A stretch of 64,000 nt of DNA from Pseudomonadota bacterium (GCA_021785515.1 JAJYEX010000003.1:124001-188000), one strand, 5' to 3'; counted from the stretch's first letter, positions 1-9,403 are shown. Translations and numbers: made by a program. The notes: generated by a model not told the origin, from the letters alone.

Positions 1-1
1 C

Positions 2-1060
2 GACCTCATCAATGCCTATGGCGCCATGTTGCCGCAGGAGTACCGCCACGGGCGCCTGGCCTCCGACGCTGAACTGTGCGGCTTCCATACGCCGGAATAC
101 GTGCAGGCGCTCAAGCGCTGCGAAGCGCTTGGCGGTGTCAGCGACGCCTATCGCCAGAGGCATAACATCGGAAATCTGGAAAACCCCTGGTTTCCCGGAT
201 TCTTCAGCACGCCGGCGCTGGCGACGGGATCGAGCGTGCAGGGCGCGGAAGAAGTGCTCGGCGGGCGCCGGGCCTTCAGTCCCGCCGGCGGCATGCACCA
301 CGCGCGACCCGACCGCGCCCAGGGGTTTTGCTATTTCAACGATGCCGTGCTGGCCGTCCGGCGCCTGCGGCAGGCGGGGCTGCGGGTGCTCTACGTGGAC
401 ATTGATGCGCACCACGGCGACGGGGTCGAGGAAGCCTTCGCCGGCGATCCGGATGTGTTCACCCTGTCGCTGCACATGGACACCCGTTATGCCTACCCGT
501 TTCGCGGCGGTGCCGTGACCGATCAGGGGGCGGCGTCGGGTGCGGGGACCTGCCTTAACCTGCCGCTGCCGCGTGCGACCAACGACAGTGAGTACGCGCT
601 TGTGTTCGAGAGCCTGTGGCCGGCGGTGTTGTCCGTGTTTTCGCCTGGAGCCGTGGTGCTGCAGGCCGGCACCGATGTGCTCTATGGCGATCCCCTCGGC
701 AAGCTGCGGGTGTCGACCCAGCAGTTTCTGGCGGTGGTGGCGAGCATCGTCCGGGACAGCCCGCGCCTGCTGGTGATCGGCGGCGGCGGTTACCATCCGC
801 TGCTGCTCGCGCGCTGCTGGGCGGGAGTGTGGGCGCTGCTGTCGGGGCGCGAGCTGCCGGTGGCGCTGCCCGCAGCCGGGCAGGCGCTCATGCGTGCAAC
901 GGGCTGGGAGGACGACGATGACACCGACGAAGCCGAGGAGCGGCGGGAAACGCTGCTGCGCGCACGCCTCGACGCCGACCGTCGCGGACCGGTGCGCGCC
1001 GAGGTCTACGCGCTGCTCGACCAGGTGCGGCGCCTCCATCCATTGATGGCCAGTCTGTGA
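2..1060 (+). CDS. Histone deacetylase/AcuC-family deacetylase (5' partial)
   Basis: The reading frame is open to the window edge and already reads DLINAYGAM before the first ATG at 26, so the true start lies outside the window. It has the arginase/deacetylase-fold signatures in order: a GGMHHARPD loop, the zinc-ligand motif DIDAHHGDG, an HMDTRYAYPF segment and a GGGGYH loop with the catalytic-type tyrosine. These are the zinc ligands and general-base histidines of class I/II-like deacetylases, which in bacteria act on acetylated proteins (AcuC) or small acetylated amines. The substrate cannot be read from the sequence. The stop codon overlaps the GTG start of the next gene, so the two are probably translated together. 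Confidence 0.9.
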   Translation, partial: DLINAYGAMLPQEYRHGRLASDAELCGFHTPEYVQALKRCEALGGVSDAYRQRHNIGNLENPWFPGFFSTPALATGSSVQGAEEVLGGRRAFSPAGGMHHARPDRAQGFCYFNDAVLAVRRLRQAGLRVLYVDIDAHHGDGVEEAFAGDPDVFTLSLHMDTRYAYPFRGGAVTDQGAASGAGTCLNLPLPRATNDSEYALVFESLWPAVLSVFSPGAVVLQAGTDVLYGDPLGKLRVSTQQFLAVVASIVRDSPRLLVIGGGGYHPLLLARCWAGVWALLSGRELPVALPAAGQALMRATGWEDDDDTDEAEERRETLLRARLDADRRGPVRAEVYALLDQVRRLHPLMASL

Positions 1061-2226
1061 GCGAGGGCGCAGCGCCGGTCGGGGCAGGGGACGCGGTGGC
1101 GGGGTATGCCACGGCAGCCGCGACCCGGGCCTATGCGGCAGATGCCCGTTGCGCACCCGGCCACTACAGCGATTTTCCGGGCAGCGGACTGCGGCTGAGC
1201 TCCATCGGCATCGGCACCTTTCCGGGGGCGGCGACGGATGCGGTGGATCGGCAGATCGCCGCGATTGTTGCGCGCGGTCTGCAGGGCGGGATCAACGTCA
1301 TCGATACCGCGAGCCATTATCGCTACGGCCGGTCACTGCGGGCGGTGGGTGCGGGCCTGCGTACGGCGATGCAGGCCGGGGTCGAACGCGACGGCCTGTT
1401 TCTCATCTCCAAAGGCGGGTTTCTGCTGTTTCCGGACGGCCCCCCCGGGGATCTGCCGGCCTGGTTCGACCGGGAGGTGGCCGCCCGCGGACTGGGGACC
1501 TATGCCGAGCTGGCCGCCGGTGCGCACCTGCTGTCGCCGGCCTACCTCCGTCATCAGCTGGACCTGAGTTGTGCCTGGCTCGGGGTGCGCACGCTGGATG
1601 CATTCCTCATCGACCAGCCGGAGGTGCAGATTGCCGCGGTCGGCAAGGCGCAGATGCTGGAACGGCTGGAGGCGGCGTTCGCAGCGCTCGAGGAAGCGGT
1701 GCAGGCGGGACAGATCCGGTACTATGGCATATCGAGCTTCCACGCCCTGCGGGTCCACACGGACGATCCGGCCTTTCTGTCGCTGGCCTCGCTGCTCGGG
1801 CTGGCCGGGAAGGCGGCGTCCCGGGTCTGGGCCGATGAGCGCGCCCCGCACCACCTGAAACTCATCCAGCTGCCCTTCAACCAGGTCATGCCCGAGGCCT
1901 TTACGCGCTTCAACCAGGTCACCGGACAGGGTAATGAGGCCTCGGTGCTGCGGGCCGCGATGCAATTGAGCCTCTATGTCATGGCGAGCCACACCCTGTT
2001 CAAGGGCCACCTGGGAACGCAGTCGATCGACGGGGTCCGGCAGGCCCTGCCTGAGCTTTCCGGCGCGGCGGCGCGCGCCATCCAGTTCAACCGTTCCACG
2101 CCCGGCCTGGGCACCACCCTGGTCGGGGTCAGTACGCCGGCCCATCTGGACGACCTGCTGGCGGTCTCGCGCATACCGCCCATGGAGCGTGCACGCTACC
2201 TCGCCCTGTACGAACGGGCCGGCTGA
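1057..2226 (+). CDS. Aldo/keto reductase family protein
   Basis: A 389-residue TIM-barrel oxidoreductase of the aldo/keto reductase superfamily. The GTG start sits inside the GTGA overlap with the upstream deacetylase stop. Visible family features are GIGTFPG near the N-terminus, DTASHYRYG (catalytic Asp and Tyr region), a Lys in LFLISKGGF and YGISSF in the barrel. Where most family members have a His in a LLHNPE-like strand, this one reads FLIDQPE, so the usual catalytic His appears to be Asp. It is longer than the usual 280-330 residues. NADPH-dependent carbonyl reduction is the family role; the true substrate is unknown. Confidence 0.85.
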   Translation: MSEGAAPVGAGDAVAGYATAAATRAYAADARCAPGHYSDFPGSGLRLSSIGIGTFPGAATDAVDRQIAAIVARGLQGGINVIDTASHYRYGRSLRAVGAGLRTAMQAGVERDGLFLISKGGFLLFPDGPPGDLPAWFDREVAARGLGTYAELAAGAHLLSPAYLRHQLDLSCAWLGVRTLDAFLIDQPEVQIAAVGKAQMLERLEAAFAALEEAVQAGQIRYYGISSFHALRVHTDDPAFLSLASLLGLAGKAASRVWADERAPHHLKLIQLPFNQVMPEAFTRFNQVTGQGNEASVLRAAMQLSLYVMASHTLFKGHLGTQSIDGVRQALPELSGAAARAIQFNRSTPGLGTTLVGVSTPAHLDDLLAVSRIPPMERARYLALYERAG

Positions 2227-2280
2227 GGCCGGCGGGATGCCGGATTGCAGGGGCGGGCGCGTCGGCTACACTAAGCTGGT

Positions 2281-3429
2281 ATGAGCGATCCCAATAATGC
2301 AGTCACGGCGGTGGATGCCGCCGCATCGGCCACCGGCAGTCCAGCCACCAGCGATCCGCTGAAACTCCTCGGCCAGATTCTGGTTCTGGCAACGCGCCAC
2401 AACGCTTCCGACGTCCATCTGCGCACGCGCAATCATCCCATTATGCGCATCGATGGCGTTCTGCGGGCGGTACGCGAGTTTCCGCCACTGGCGCCCGATC
2501 TGATGGAACGCCTGGCGCGCACCATGATGTCGGCGCGTCTGGCCGCCCAGTTCGAGCGTGACCACCAGGTGGACCTGTCTATCGGATTCAAGGACATCGG
2601 GCGCGTGCGCGCCAACGTCTTTCATCAGCGCGGCTCGATTGGCATGGTGTTGCGGGTGATCAGCACGAACGTGCCGACTCTGGCGGAACTCAAGGTGCCG
2701 GAGATGGTGGGCAAGTTCGGGCGGCTTCCGCGCGGCCTGGTGCTGGTTACCGGCTCCACCGGGTCCGGAAAATCGACCACCCTGGCATCGCTCGTCAACG
2801 AGATCAATGCCACCCAGACCACACACGTCATTACGATCGAAGACCCTATCGAATTCCTGTTTTCGGAGAAACGCTCGATCATCACCCAGCGCGAGCTTGG
2901 CGTTGACACCAACAGCTTTGCCGATGCGATGAAGGCATCCTTGCGCGAGGACCCGGATGTGATCCTGCTGGGCGAGATGCGTGACCCGGAAACCATCGAG
3001 ACTGCCCTGACCGCAGCCGAGACCGGACACCTGGTGCTGTCGACCGTGCACTCACCGGCGGCCGCCGAAACCGTGTCGCGCATCATCTCGGCCTTCCCGC
3101 CCGAGACCCAGCAGACCATGCGCGCCAAGCTCGCCCAGAATCTGATGGCGGTGGTGAGCCAGCGCCTGCTGCCGCGCAAGGGCGGGCATGGCCGCACCGT
3201 CGCCTGCGAGGTCATGACGGTCTCCGCGCTGGTGCGCGAATACATCCTCGATCCCCTCAAGATCAAGGAAATCGGTGACCTCATCAAGAAGGGTACTGCG
3301 GCCGAAGGGATGCTGTCTTTCGATCAGAGCCTGCTGCAATTGTGCCGTGCCGGCGAAATTGATGTCGAGACGGCACTGCAGTATGCAAGCAGCCCGACCG
3401 ACCTCAGGCTGAAGCTCGACGGTTTCTGA
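2281..3429 (+). CDS. Type IV pilus retraction ATPase, PilT/PilU family
   Basis: A 382-residue hexameric-type secretion ATPase. An N-terminal PAS-like part contains ASDVHLR and MRIDG, as in PilT/PilU. The RecA-like core has Walker A GSTGSGKST at about residues 158-166, Asp-box IEDPIEF, Walker B VILLGEMRD and the His box GHLVLSTVHSP. The C-terminal part reads LVREYIL rather than the AIRNLIRE motif typical of canonical PilT, so this may be PilU or a third paralogue. It would power pilus disassembly for twitching at the inner-membrane base. No other pilus gene is adjacent, but a FimX-like c-di-GMP protein at 52771 belongs to the same process. Confidence 0.88.
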   Translation: MSDPNNAVTAVDAAASATGSPATSDPLKLLGQILVLATRHNASDVHLRTRNHPIMRIDGVLRAVREFPPLAPDLMERLARTMMSARLAAQFERDHQVDLSIGFKDIGRVRANVFHQRGSIGMVLRVISTNVPTLAELKVPEMVGKFGRLPRGLVLVTGSTGSGKSTTLASLVNEINATQTTHVITIEDPIEFLFSEKRSIITQRELGVDTNSFADAMKASLREDPDVILLGEMRDPETIETALTAAETGHLVLSTVHSPAAAETVSRIISAFPPETQQTMRAKLAQNLMAVVSQRLLPRKGGHGRTVACEVMTVSALVREYILDPLKIKEIGDLIKKGTAAEGMLSFDQSLLQLCRAGEIDVETALQYASSPTDLRLKLDGF

Positions 3430-3570
3430 CTTCGAGGCGGTTCCGGTCAGGCCTGCTGGCAGGCAGTCGGGTGTTATCCGGTTCCCCGACCGCCTTTCGG
3501 CCGGCCATCCGGCGGGTGGATGAGAACCCTCGGTAAATGTCGAGGCGTCGCGGTGAGGCTGGACGCCTCG

Positions 3571-3714
3571 TGAGGCAAAGGGAGTCACCAGACGCTTTAT
3601 TTTGGCAGACGGTTCACTGTGGTGCGCAACCCGAAGGATGAACTCAAGGATGGCACGTTCCACGGAATGTGCATCCAATTGGACATCAAGCCTGCCGATC
3701 TCGGAGGTGTGTGA
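3571..3714 (+). pseudogene. hicA-like toxin remnant
   Basis: The frame 3574-3711 reads KGSH, then FGRRFTVVRNPKDELK and GTFHGMCIQLDIKPADL. This matches the C-terminal two thirds of HicA mRNA-interferase toxins, including the Gly-Ser-His catalytic motif. The N-terminal part is missing: an in-frame TGA lies at 3571, just before the recognisable region, and no start follows. Its stop overlaps the next ATG as TGATG, the normal hicA-hicB junction. A dead toxin gene is inferred from the truncation. Confidence 0.6.
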
Positions 3715-4090
3715 TGGAACGATTCGAGTATGCCGTGGTGCTGAGACCGGCGAAGGAGGGCGGGTTCGTCGTGACCTGCCGCAGCTTGTGACCCGGAGTT
3801 GAGAATCTGACCGACTCCTTGGCGGCATCGGGCCGCGCGATGGATGAGGTCTTCGCCGCCTACATGCAGAACAGGCTCGCCTTTCCTCCGCCGAGCCGGG
3901 CGCGGCGGGGCGAGCGCCTGGTGGCTCCGCGCCAGGTGACGGTGGCGAAGATCGCACTCTACACGGTGATGCGGGAGGCGCGCATCACCAACGTGCAGCT
4001 TGCCCGGCGGCGCAGAGGTCATCTGGCGTGACCTCCAAAGTCTCGACAACATGGCCGGCATGCATTCGATATACATGCCAACACTTGCCT
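3714..4090 (+). pseudogene. hicB-like antitoxin, broken by an in-frame stop and a frameshift
   Basis: ATG 3714 follows a GGAGGT site and encodes MERFEYAVVLRPAKEGGFVV, the partial-RNaseH fold start of HicB. An in-frame TGA at 3789 interrupts it. The same frame then resumes with MDEVFAAYMQNRLAFPPPS and the DNA-binding tail AKIALYTVMREARITNVQL, characteristic of HicB antitoxins. After LARR the frame diverges to RRGHLA and a stop at about 4031, while a neighbouring frame continues GGAEVIWRDLQSLDNM. An intact HicB would neutralise HicA and repress the operon; this copy cannot be translated whole. Confidence 0.62.
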
Positions 4091-4215
4091 CCTGCCATGC
4101 CCCTGCCTACCGGATAGCTCAGATCCTGCCCACGGCGCTTGCCGCCCTCAGCAGTACCGCTCGCGCAGCGGAAAGATGTGGGTAATGCCAAGGGTTTTGC
4201 CGTGGGTCATTTTAA

Positions 4216-5757
4216 CTAGGGAAGCCCCTGATACCAGACAGACCCCGCTGGGGGGCTGCTCGGATTAGTTAATACGGACGTCAAATTGATGACAGCCATG
4301 CCCTGAAAAGCAGACGACATCCAAAGAACCATCGCATTTCCGCTGGCATTGAGATAGGCGGTGTTGGCGTGCGGGTCACCTGCACCAAGCCACGTGATTC
4401 CCGAACTAATGGCGGAGCACCCCGAAAAGGTGCAGTTTTGCGTATTAGCCGAGCTGGTAACCGGCATCGTCACCAGCGTGGGAGCCGTAGCAAATCCAAA
4501 TTTCGTCGCCGGATTATTTAGCACTCCAACCACAAATTCGTCTCCGGCGGTCCATAAACCGCCACCACCAATAAACACCGTGTGTGTGTTGCTTTCGACT
4601 ACAGCATTATCCATATCATATCCGGCCGATATATTCTGAGTCAGAAACGCGGTAATGGCGGAGGCTGGCAGCGTGTAAGTTCCATCTCCACCGGAAGTCG
4701 CAGGTGCGGTAAGAGTTATGGCATTCAGATTTAAAAGCATTGCGAAAGACTGATCTTCGCACCCCAAAACGACGACCTGATAAGACGTATCAATTCCGAT
4801 CTGATCTGTGTTGCAGGATGTAGCGGAAGGGTCGTCTGATGAAACATCAGCAGGGTGTGCGGCATAAAAAGCGCTCGCCGCGGCATTGAAATTGCTGACC
4901 GTTGCGGCATCAGGCTTGTAAATTATACTTGTTTTGGCATCGGCAAGCTCAAAAGAGTTGTTATCATAAGAAGTCCCGTAAAGAGAACTATCGGAATATC
5001 CACCGCTCAAAATCATCGGATCCGTTATGCCGCTCTGATTAAAAGTCGGGTCGAAGGCGAAGTTCTCCGCCATGTCAATGCCGGTACCCGTTGCCACGTT
5101 TGACGGAATCTCCTTGATTAGAGTAGGGGCTGAAGGGGTTGAATAACTAATGATCTGAAAGCCGTCCCCGGTAGACACGATGGCCCACTTGTCGGCGGAA
5201 TCCAGGATAACACCCCCTACGGCGGGATTGGCTCCGGAAAATGCAAGCGTATTGGTCGATGTCGTATTGAAATGTCCGACTTCAGTTAATGTGGATGTGG
5301 TTGGCGCGCAATTGGAGGGAAACCCAAAGAATGCAATAACGGAGCTATTATATGAATATGTAGCGCCGATGCTGTTTGCACAATCCAGACTGGTTCCAGA
5401 AACGAGAGCCGTCAAATCCGGAACACTGATCGGTTGAAACTGTGCAGAGCTGACCGTATAGCCGGTGACGGCACCCGTATTGGGAAGAGTGGTTAGATAA
5501 GCGCTTCCGTTGGAAGATGCGGACGGTGTGCTGGTTTCCGTCGTGCCGTCCACAACAGCAACCCCCATGGCCCCTGATTGATACGTGCTCGATGATTGAA
5601 CTGTGGGAGGAGGGGGAGAAGTACTTGTACTGCCACCCCCACTTCCACCTCCACCTCCACCGCCACAACCGGACAGGGTTAGAAAACCTGCCAGTAGAAA
5701 CGTCGCTGAAACAACCACGGAAAATCTGTAGTGGGTACGCCTGGAAGTGCTTTTCAT
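4216..5757 (-). CDS. Hypothetical exported lipoprotein with poly-Gly linker
   Basis: The start at 5757 (MKSTSRRTHYRF) is preferred over an ATG 50 codons upstream because a strong AGGAGGGGG site precedes it. The 513-residue product has a lipoprotein signal with lipobox LSGC, followed by a Gly run and a Ser/Thr/Pro linker. The mature part is rich in Ser, Thr, Asn and Gly with short beta-like segments, consistent with an outer-surface or periplasmic propeller-like protein. No named family is recognised. Base composition is clearly more AT-rich than the flanking genes, and it sits between two decayed loci, suggesting transferred DNA. It ends in WYQGLP, close to the WEYQP end of the broken gene upstream. 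Confidence 0.72.
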   Translation of the reverse strand: MKSTSRRTHYRFSVVVSATFLLAGFLTLSGCGGGGGGGSGGGSTSTSPPPPTVQSSSTYQSGAMGVAVVDGTTETSTPSASSNGSAYLTTLPNTGAVTGYTVSSAQFQPISVPDLTALVSGTSLDCANSIGATYSYNSSVIAFFGFPSNCAPTTSTLTEVGHFNTTSTNTLAFSGANPAVGGVILDSADKWAIVSTGDGFQIISYSTPSAPTLIKEIPSNVATGTGIDMAENFAFDPTFNQSGITDPMILSGGYSDSSLYGTSYDNNSFELADAKTSIIYKPDAATVSNFNAAASAFYAAHPADVSSDDPSATSCNTDQIGIDTSYQVVVLGCEDQSFAMLLNLNAITLTAPATSGGDGTYTLPASAITAFLTQNISAGYDMDNAVVESNTHTVFIGGGGLWTAGDEFVVGVLNNPATKFGFATAPTLVTMPVTSSANTQNCTFSGCSAISSGITWLGAGDPHANTAYLNASGNAMVLWMSSAFQGMAVINLTSVLTNPSSPPAGSVWYQGLP

Positions 5758-5881
5758 TTTCCCCCTCCTGATTAGCTTAGAATTAGTTTTGCCTGATTTC
5801 TTAAACTTAACGGGACAAAAATGCATATTTAATGATGCCCTGCAGTCCATTGTCGCAATGATGGCCGCTCCTGGTATCAGT

Positions 5882-6284
5882 CTAGGGCTGATACTCCCAG
5901 AGGTCATTGAGCGAGCGCTGTGTCCCGTTCACGTCATACCCGTATCCACCGAAGAGCCAGAAATTGCCGCTGCCATCGGTCCAAGACGCGTCACCAGCTC
6001 GCGCCCCCGCGGATGCTGCCTGGGGCGATTGTGCCGAGCGCGCCACAGACGCCTTGGGCGTTTGCGGTGCTGGACCCACCCTCCCAGGTCCACTGGTTGA
6101 CGATCGCGGTCGGCGTCGCGCCGTTCCCGCTACTGCTATTGCTACCCCCGCAACTCGGTTACCCTCCCCCACCCCCCCCGCAGGCAGTAAGCACGAGGCT
6201 CAAGGCCAGGGCGCTCCCGGACAGGATCCTGGCAGACAGATGAACGTGCTCAGCGCGGACGTCAGATGGGTTGCAGGTAGTCAT
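5882..6284 (-). pseudogene. Kelch-type lipoprotein gene, disrupted and truncated
   Basis: ATG 6284 starts a lipoprotein signal ending in LVLTAC followed by six glycines, then TAA. Past that stop the same frame reads SNSSSGNGATPT, then IVNQWTWEGGSSTANAQGV. A second frame then supplies GARAGDASWTDGSGNFW and LFGGYGYDVNG up to LNDLWEYQP and a stop. The WTW, GARAGDASWTD and LFGGYGYD pieces are one blade of the bacterial Kelch/galactose-oxidase-like repeat proteins. At least one nonsense change and one frameshift are needed to explain it, and only one of the several expected blades remains. Confidence 0.6.
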
Positions 6285-7084
6285 GGTGTGTGTCCCCCTT
6301 ATATTTCGAAGCATCATTCAGTTTTGTCGAAACTGTTGTGGCGTGTAACGTGCGCCACCCAAGGCCCTTGCACCCGTTATCCGGTCGTGGAGCGCACGCA
6401 GGCACCCCGTCTCAGCGACAGCCTCTGTCGTGACACCGCGCGATGCGCAGGCACCCCCGCCCCGGCGCATCCGACGATGGCGCTTGATGGTTCATGCCAT
6501 GAGTGGTGACCATGATAATGAGAGGCCACTTACGGATCGCTTACAGATTGGTGAGTACGGACAACATTTTTCTATCGGGGACAGCCGGCATTATGGATGG
6601 GTGGGGAGGTGCCTGACAGACGGCGCAGTTCTGGTCCGGGCGGGCAGGGTTCTTAAACTCATTATTGATATTTTCGTTCGATCCCTCAGACGACGAGACC
6701 CTCCATCTGCCCCACGCCGGGATGGTCGCGCGGGTTAAGATGCGTCTTGGAGCTATGGCCAGATCACAGCCCGCACAACTACCAACTACCCGGCAATCGC
6801 CGATCAATTAGGTGTCATCCCGTACAGGATGTGCCCAAGAAACACGAACTGCTTTGGGAGCAACAGTGGCTGGGATTAAAGTCCTGACAGCGGGGGCTGG
6901 CCAGGATTGCGGAAAACCGCGACTTTTATATTCCTTAAAGAGATCCGTCTCGTCTCTTTAAAATTGCCGAGCTTTGATCGTCGAGGCACACCTTGCGCTG
7001 CGGTGAATCGCCTATTGTCCCGGGTCCTGGAACCCTGGCGTTGTGAAACGCGCAAGGTTTATGAGTCTTTTAGATTAAGTACAG
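6285..7084. other. Intergenic stretch without a convincing gene
   Basis: About 800 bases between the broken Kelch gene and the TM2 gene. Only short overlapping frames with no family signature are present. The one clear structure is an AT-rich inverted repeat at 6935-6961. It is probably decayed accessory DNA. Confidence 0.5.
6935..6961. repeat. Inverted repeat, 9-bp arms
   Basis: TTAAAGAGA at 6935-6943 is the exact reverse complement of TCTCTTTAA at 6953-6961, with a 9-base loop. It could be an operator or a stem-loop; no gene is close. Confidence 0.4.
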
Positions 7085-7573
7085 TTACTTCTTCTGGGTC
7101 AGTTCGCGCAGCAGGCGCTCCTGTTCGGCGAACGACAGGACACGGCGGCTTTCAGCCCCCGCCGCCGGCGCAGCGGCCGTCTCCTCCGTATCGGTGAAGT
7201 GGCCGCGGAACCCGGCCGGCGCCTGGTTGCCCGGGCGCAGGTATTCCGCCAGACGGATCCGTTTGTTGAGGCGGGTGACGCGACGTTCGATCCAGACCAG
7301 ATCGTACACGGCCCAGAGGACCGCTGCCGCGGCCGGGATCAGCGCCCATGCCGCCCCCGGCAGGCTCAGACGCAGGATGATGGCGAGCGCCGTGAGGCCG
7401 GTGTACCCCAGGGCCAGTGGCAGGTCATCGAGGTAGATCCGGTGGGCGCCCACGGGGAATAAAAGCCACAGAAAATACGCGATTTTTCGTTGTTTCAGGT
7501 GCTGGACGAGGCGCAGGTTCGCGCTCTGCACGCCGCCTCCCTCGAGGTCCAGTTTTTGCCAGGCAGGAGCCAT
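7085..7573 (-). CDS. TM2-domain membrane protein
   Basis: A 162-residue protein. Residues about 29-90 form the TM2 unit: KQRKIAYFLWLLFPVGAHRI, a short loop, then a second hydrophobic helix through LGYTGLTALAIIL, with a further hydrophobic stretch LIPAAAAVLWAVYDLVWI. The C-terminus is soluble, Ala/Glu-rich and ends ELTQKK. TM2 proteins are small inner-membrane proteins of unknown biochemical role. It is divergent from the LysR-family gene at 7682 across a short AT-rich region that must hold both promoters. Confidence 0.8.
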   Translation of the reverse strand: MAPAWQKLDLEGGGVQSANLRLVQHLKQRKIAYFLWLLFPVGAHRIYLDDLPLALGYTGLTALAIILRLSLPGAAWALIPAAAAVLWAVYDLVWIERRVTRLNKRIRLAEYLRPGNQAPAGFRGHFTDTEETAAAPAAGAESRRVLSFAEQERLLRELTQKK

Positions 7574-7681
7574 TAATTAGTCGCAATTAACGAAAAATAT
7601 TTGCAATAAGCCGTGTTTATGCTGAAATGTTCACCCCTGTCCCAGCGCGCCTGATGGCGCCCGGTCCTCTGACAAGACGCC

Positions 7682-8608
7682 ATGGCTGATCGCAGACTCC
7701 AAGTTTTTCACACTGTAGCGCGTCTCCTGAGCTTTACCAAGGCGGCGGAAACGCTGCATATGACGCAGCCCGCAGTGACCTTCCAGATCCGCCAGCTCGA
7801 AGAGCATTTCAATACCCGCCTCTTTGACCGGACCCACAACCGCATCAGCCTCACCGCCGCCGGGGACCGGGTGTACGAATACGCCGAACAGATCATCGTG
7901 CTGTACAGCGAGATGGACAGCCGCGTGCGCGAGCTGACCGGCGACGTAAGCGGCATCCTGATCATCGGCGCCAGCACGACCATCGCCGAGTACGTGTTGC
8001 CCGGCTTGCTGGGAGAATTCCAGGTGCGCTACCCGGATGTCAACGTGCGCCTGAGCGTGTCCAATTCGCTCGGTATCGTCCATCTGGTCGAGAACAACTC
8101 GGTGGATGTGGGCATCGTCGAGTCACCGGTGACCAACAAGAATCTGGCGGTGGAGGTCTGCTGGCACGATGAGCTGGTCTTCATCTGTCCGCCGCACCAC
8201 GCCCTGGCCAAGAAGCAGTTGATTACGGTGGCCGAACTCGCGGACCTGCCCTTTCTCTCCCGGGAGGAGGGTTCGGGCACGCGTGAAGTCATCGCCGAAT
8301 ATCTGTCCCAGAATGGCATCCAGCTGCAGGATCTCAACCTGTGCATGGAGTTCGGCAGCCCGGAATCGATCAAGAGCGCGGTCGAGGCCGGGCTCGGTGT
8401 GTCGATCGTATCGCGCGCGACTGTGGGCAAGGAGCTCAAGCTCGGGACTCTGGTGGCGCTGCCGTTGCGCCCACAGCTGGAGCGGCCGTTCTCCTTCGTA
8501 TACCAGCGCCAGAAGTTCCGGCTGCGTGCCGTGGACGAGTTCATGAAGTTTGCCCACGAGCATTGCGAGCGCCGCGTCGCGCAGTCCAAGGACACGGCCG
8601 CGGACTGA
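7682..8608 (+). CDS. LysR-family transcriptional regulator
   Basis: 308 residues with the N-terminal winged HTH (LQVFHTVARLLSFTKAAETL, then MTQPAVTFQIRQLE) and a periplasmic-binding-like effector domain (GILIIGASTTIAEYVLP, DVGIVESP, AGLGVSIVSR). This is the standard length and order for LysR regulators that bind an anionic small-molecule inducer and act on a divergent or downstream promoter. Candidate targets are the divergent TM2 gene and the amidotransferase-like gene 46 bases downstream. The inducer cannot be read from the sequence. Confidence 0.92.
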   Translation: MADRRLQVFHTVARLLSFTKAAETLHMTQPAVTFQIRQLEEHFNTRLFDRTHNRISLTAAGDRVYEYAEQIIVLYSEMDSRVRELTGDVSGILIIGASTTIAEYVLPGLLGEFQVRYPDVNVRLSVSNSLGIVHLVENNSVDVGIVESPVTNKNLAVEVCWHDELVFICPPHHALAKKQLITVAELADLPFLSREEGSGTREVIAEYLSQNGIQLQDLNLCMEFGSPESIKSAVEAGLGVSIVSRATVGKELKLGTLVALPLRPQLERPFSFVYQRQKFRLRAVDEFMKFAHEHCERRVAQSKDTAAD

Positions 8609-8654
8609 GGCGCGCGCCTGCGCGCTGGGCCGGACGCGGTCACGGGATTTCGTC

Positions 8655-9401
8655 ATGAAACAGTTCGTTGTCGTACAGCATACCTATTCCGAATTCCTGG
8701 GCACCATAGAGAACCAGCTGGAAAAGCGCGACATCGGATTCGCCTACTTCCGGCCATTCGTGGGGCAGGAGTTGCCCGGCAGCGCCGGCCAGTTCGACGC
8801 GCTGTTTCTGCTGGGCGGGTCGCGCCCGACCGCCGATCGCCAGGCCTGCCCCTGGGTCGAGGACGAGTTGCGGCTGGTCGGGATGTTCCTGCAGGCGCAG
8901 CGGCCAGTCGTGGGTTTCGGGTTCGGTGCCATGGTGCTGGCCGAGTACGCGGGCGCCAGGATATCGGCCGAACCCTTTCATACCGCCTACTGGACAACCG
9001 GCCACAAGACTGCGGCCGGCGCCGGTGACGCCCTGGCCGAGGCTGTGGACGGACGACGGCTGTTCGTCATGTACAATGGCCGGGCGGTCCTGCCCCCGGG
9101 CATGGAACCGATCGTCGTCGACGATGACGGCAACTGGCTGGCGGTGCGCACGCAGAAGGAATGCTACGCCATGCTCTTCCGTCCGGAACTCAAGCCGGGC
9201 ATGATCGAGGACATGATCATGGAGGCCAAGCGCCCGGTTCCGGACAACGTGGAAGCGCTGCTGGCCGAGGCGCGCCGGGAATGGAAGGACACCGAACAGA
9301 CCAAGGACCGGGTGATTGTCGCCCTGGTGCGTGAACTTGATCTCATGCGGGAGCGGCACAAGATGCCCGTCTTCCGGCTGAACGTCCCGGATAATTCCTG
9401 A
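8655..9401 (+). CDS. Class I glutamine-amidotransferase-like protein lacking the catalytic Cys
   Basis: Starts at ATG 8655 (MKQFVVVQHTYSEF), 46 bases after the LysR-family gene; a longer frame from 8550 would lie inside that gene. The first ~180 residues follow the GATase1/GMP-synthase-like fold: FDALFLLGGSRPTADRQ, then VVGFGFGAMVLAEYAG at the nucleophile elbow, then FHTAYWTTG and MLFRPELKPGM. In active enzymes the elbow is G-x-C-x-G; here the Cys is Gly. Glutaminase activity is therefore unlikely and a binding or regulatory role is inferred. The C-terminal ~60 residues are helical and charged. It is followed after two bases by the next gene. Confidence 0.72.
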   Translation: MKQFVVVQHTYSEFLGTIENQLEKRDIGFAYFRPFVGQELPGSAGQFDALFLLGGSRPTADRQACPWVEDELRLVGMFLQAQRPVVGFGFGAMVLAEYAGARISAEPFHTAYWTTGHKTAAGAGDALAEAVDGRRLFVMYNGRAVLPPGMEPIVVDDDGNWLAVRTQKECYAMLFRPELKPGMIEDMIMEAKRPVPDNVEALLAEARREWKDTEQTKDRVIVALVRELDLMRERHKMPVFRLNVPDNS

Positions 9402-9403
9402 AC

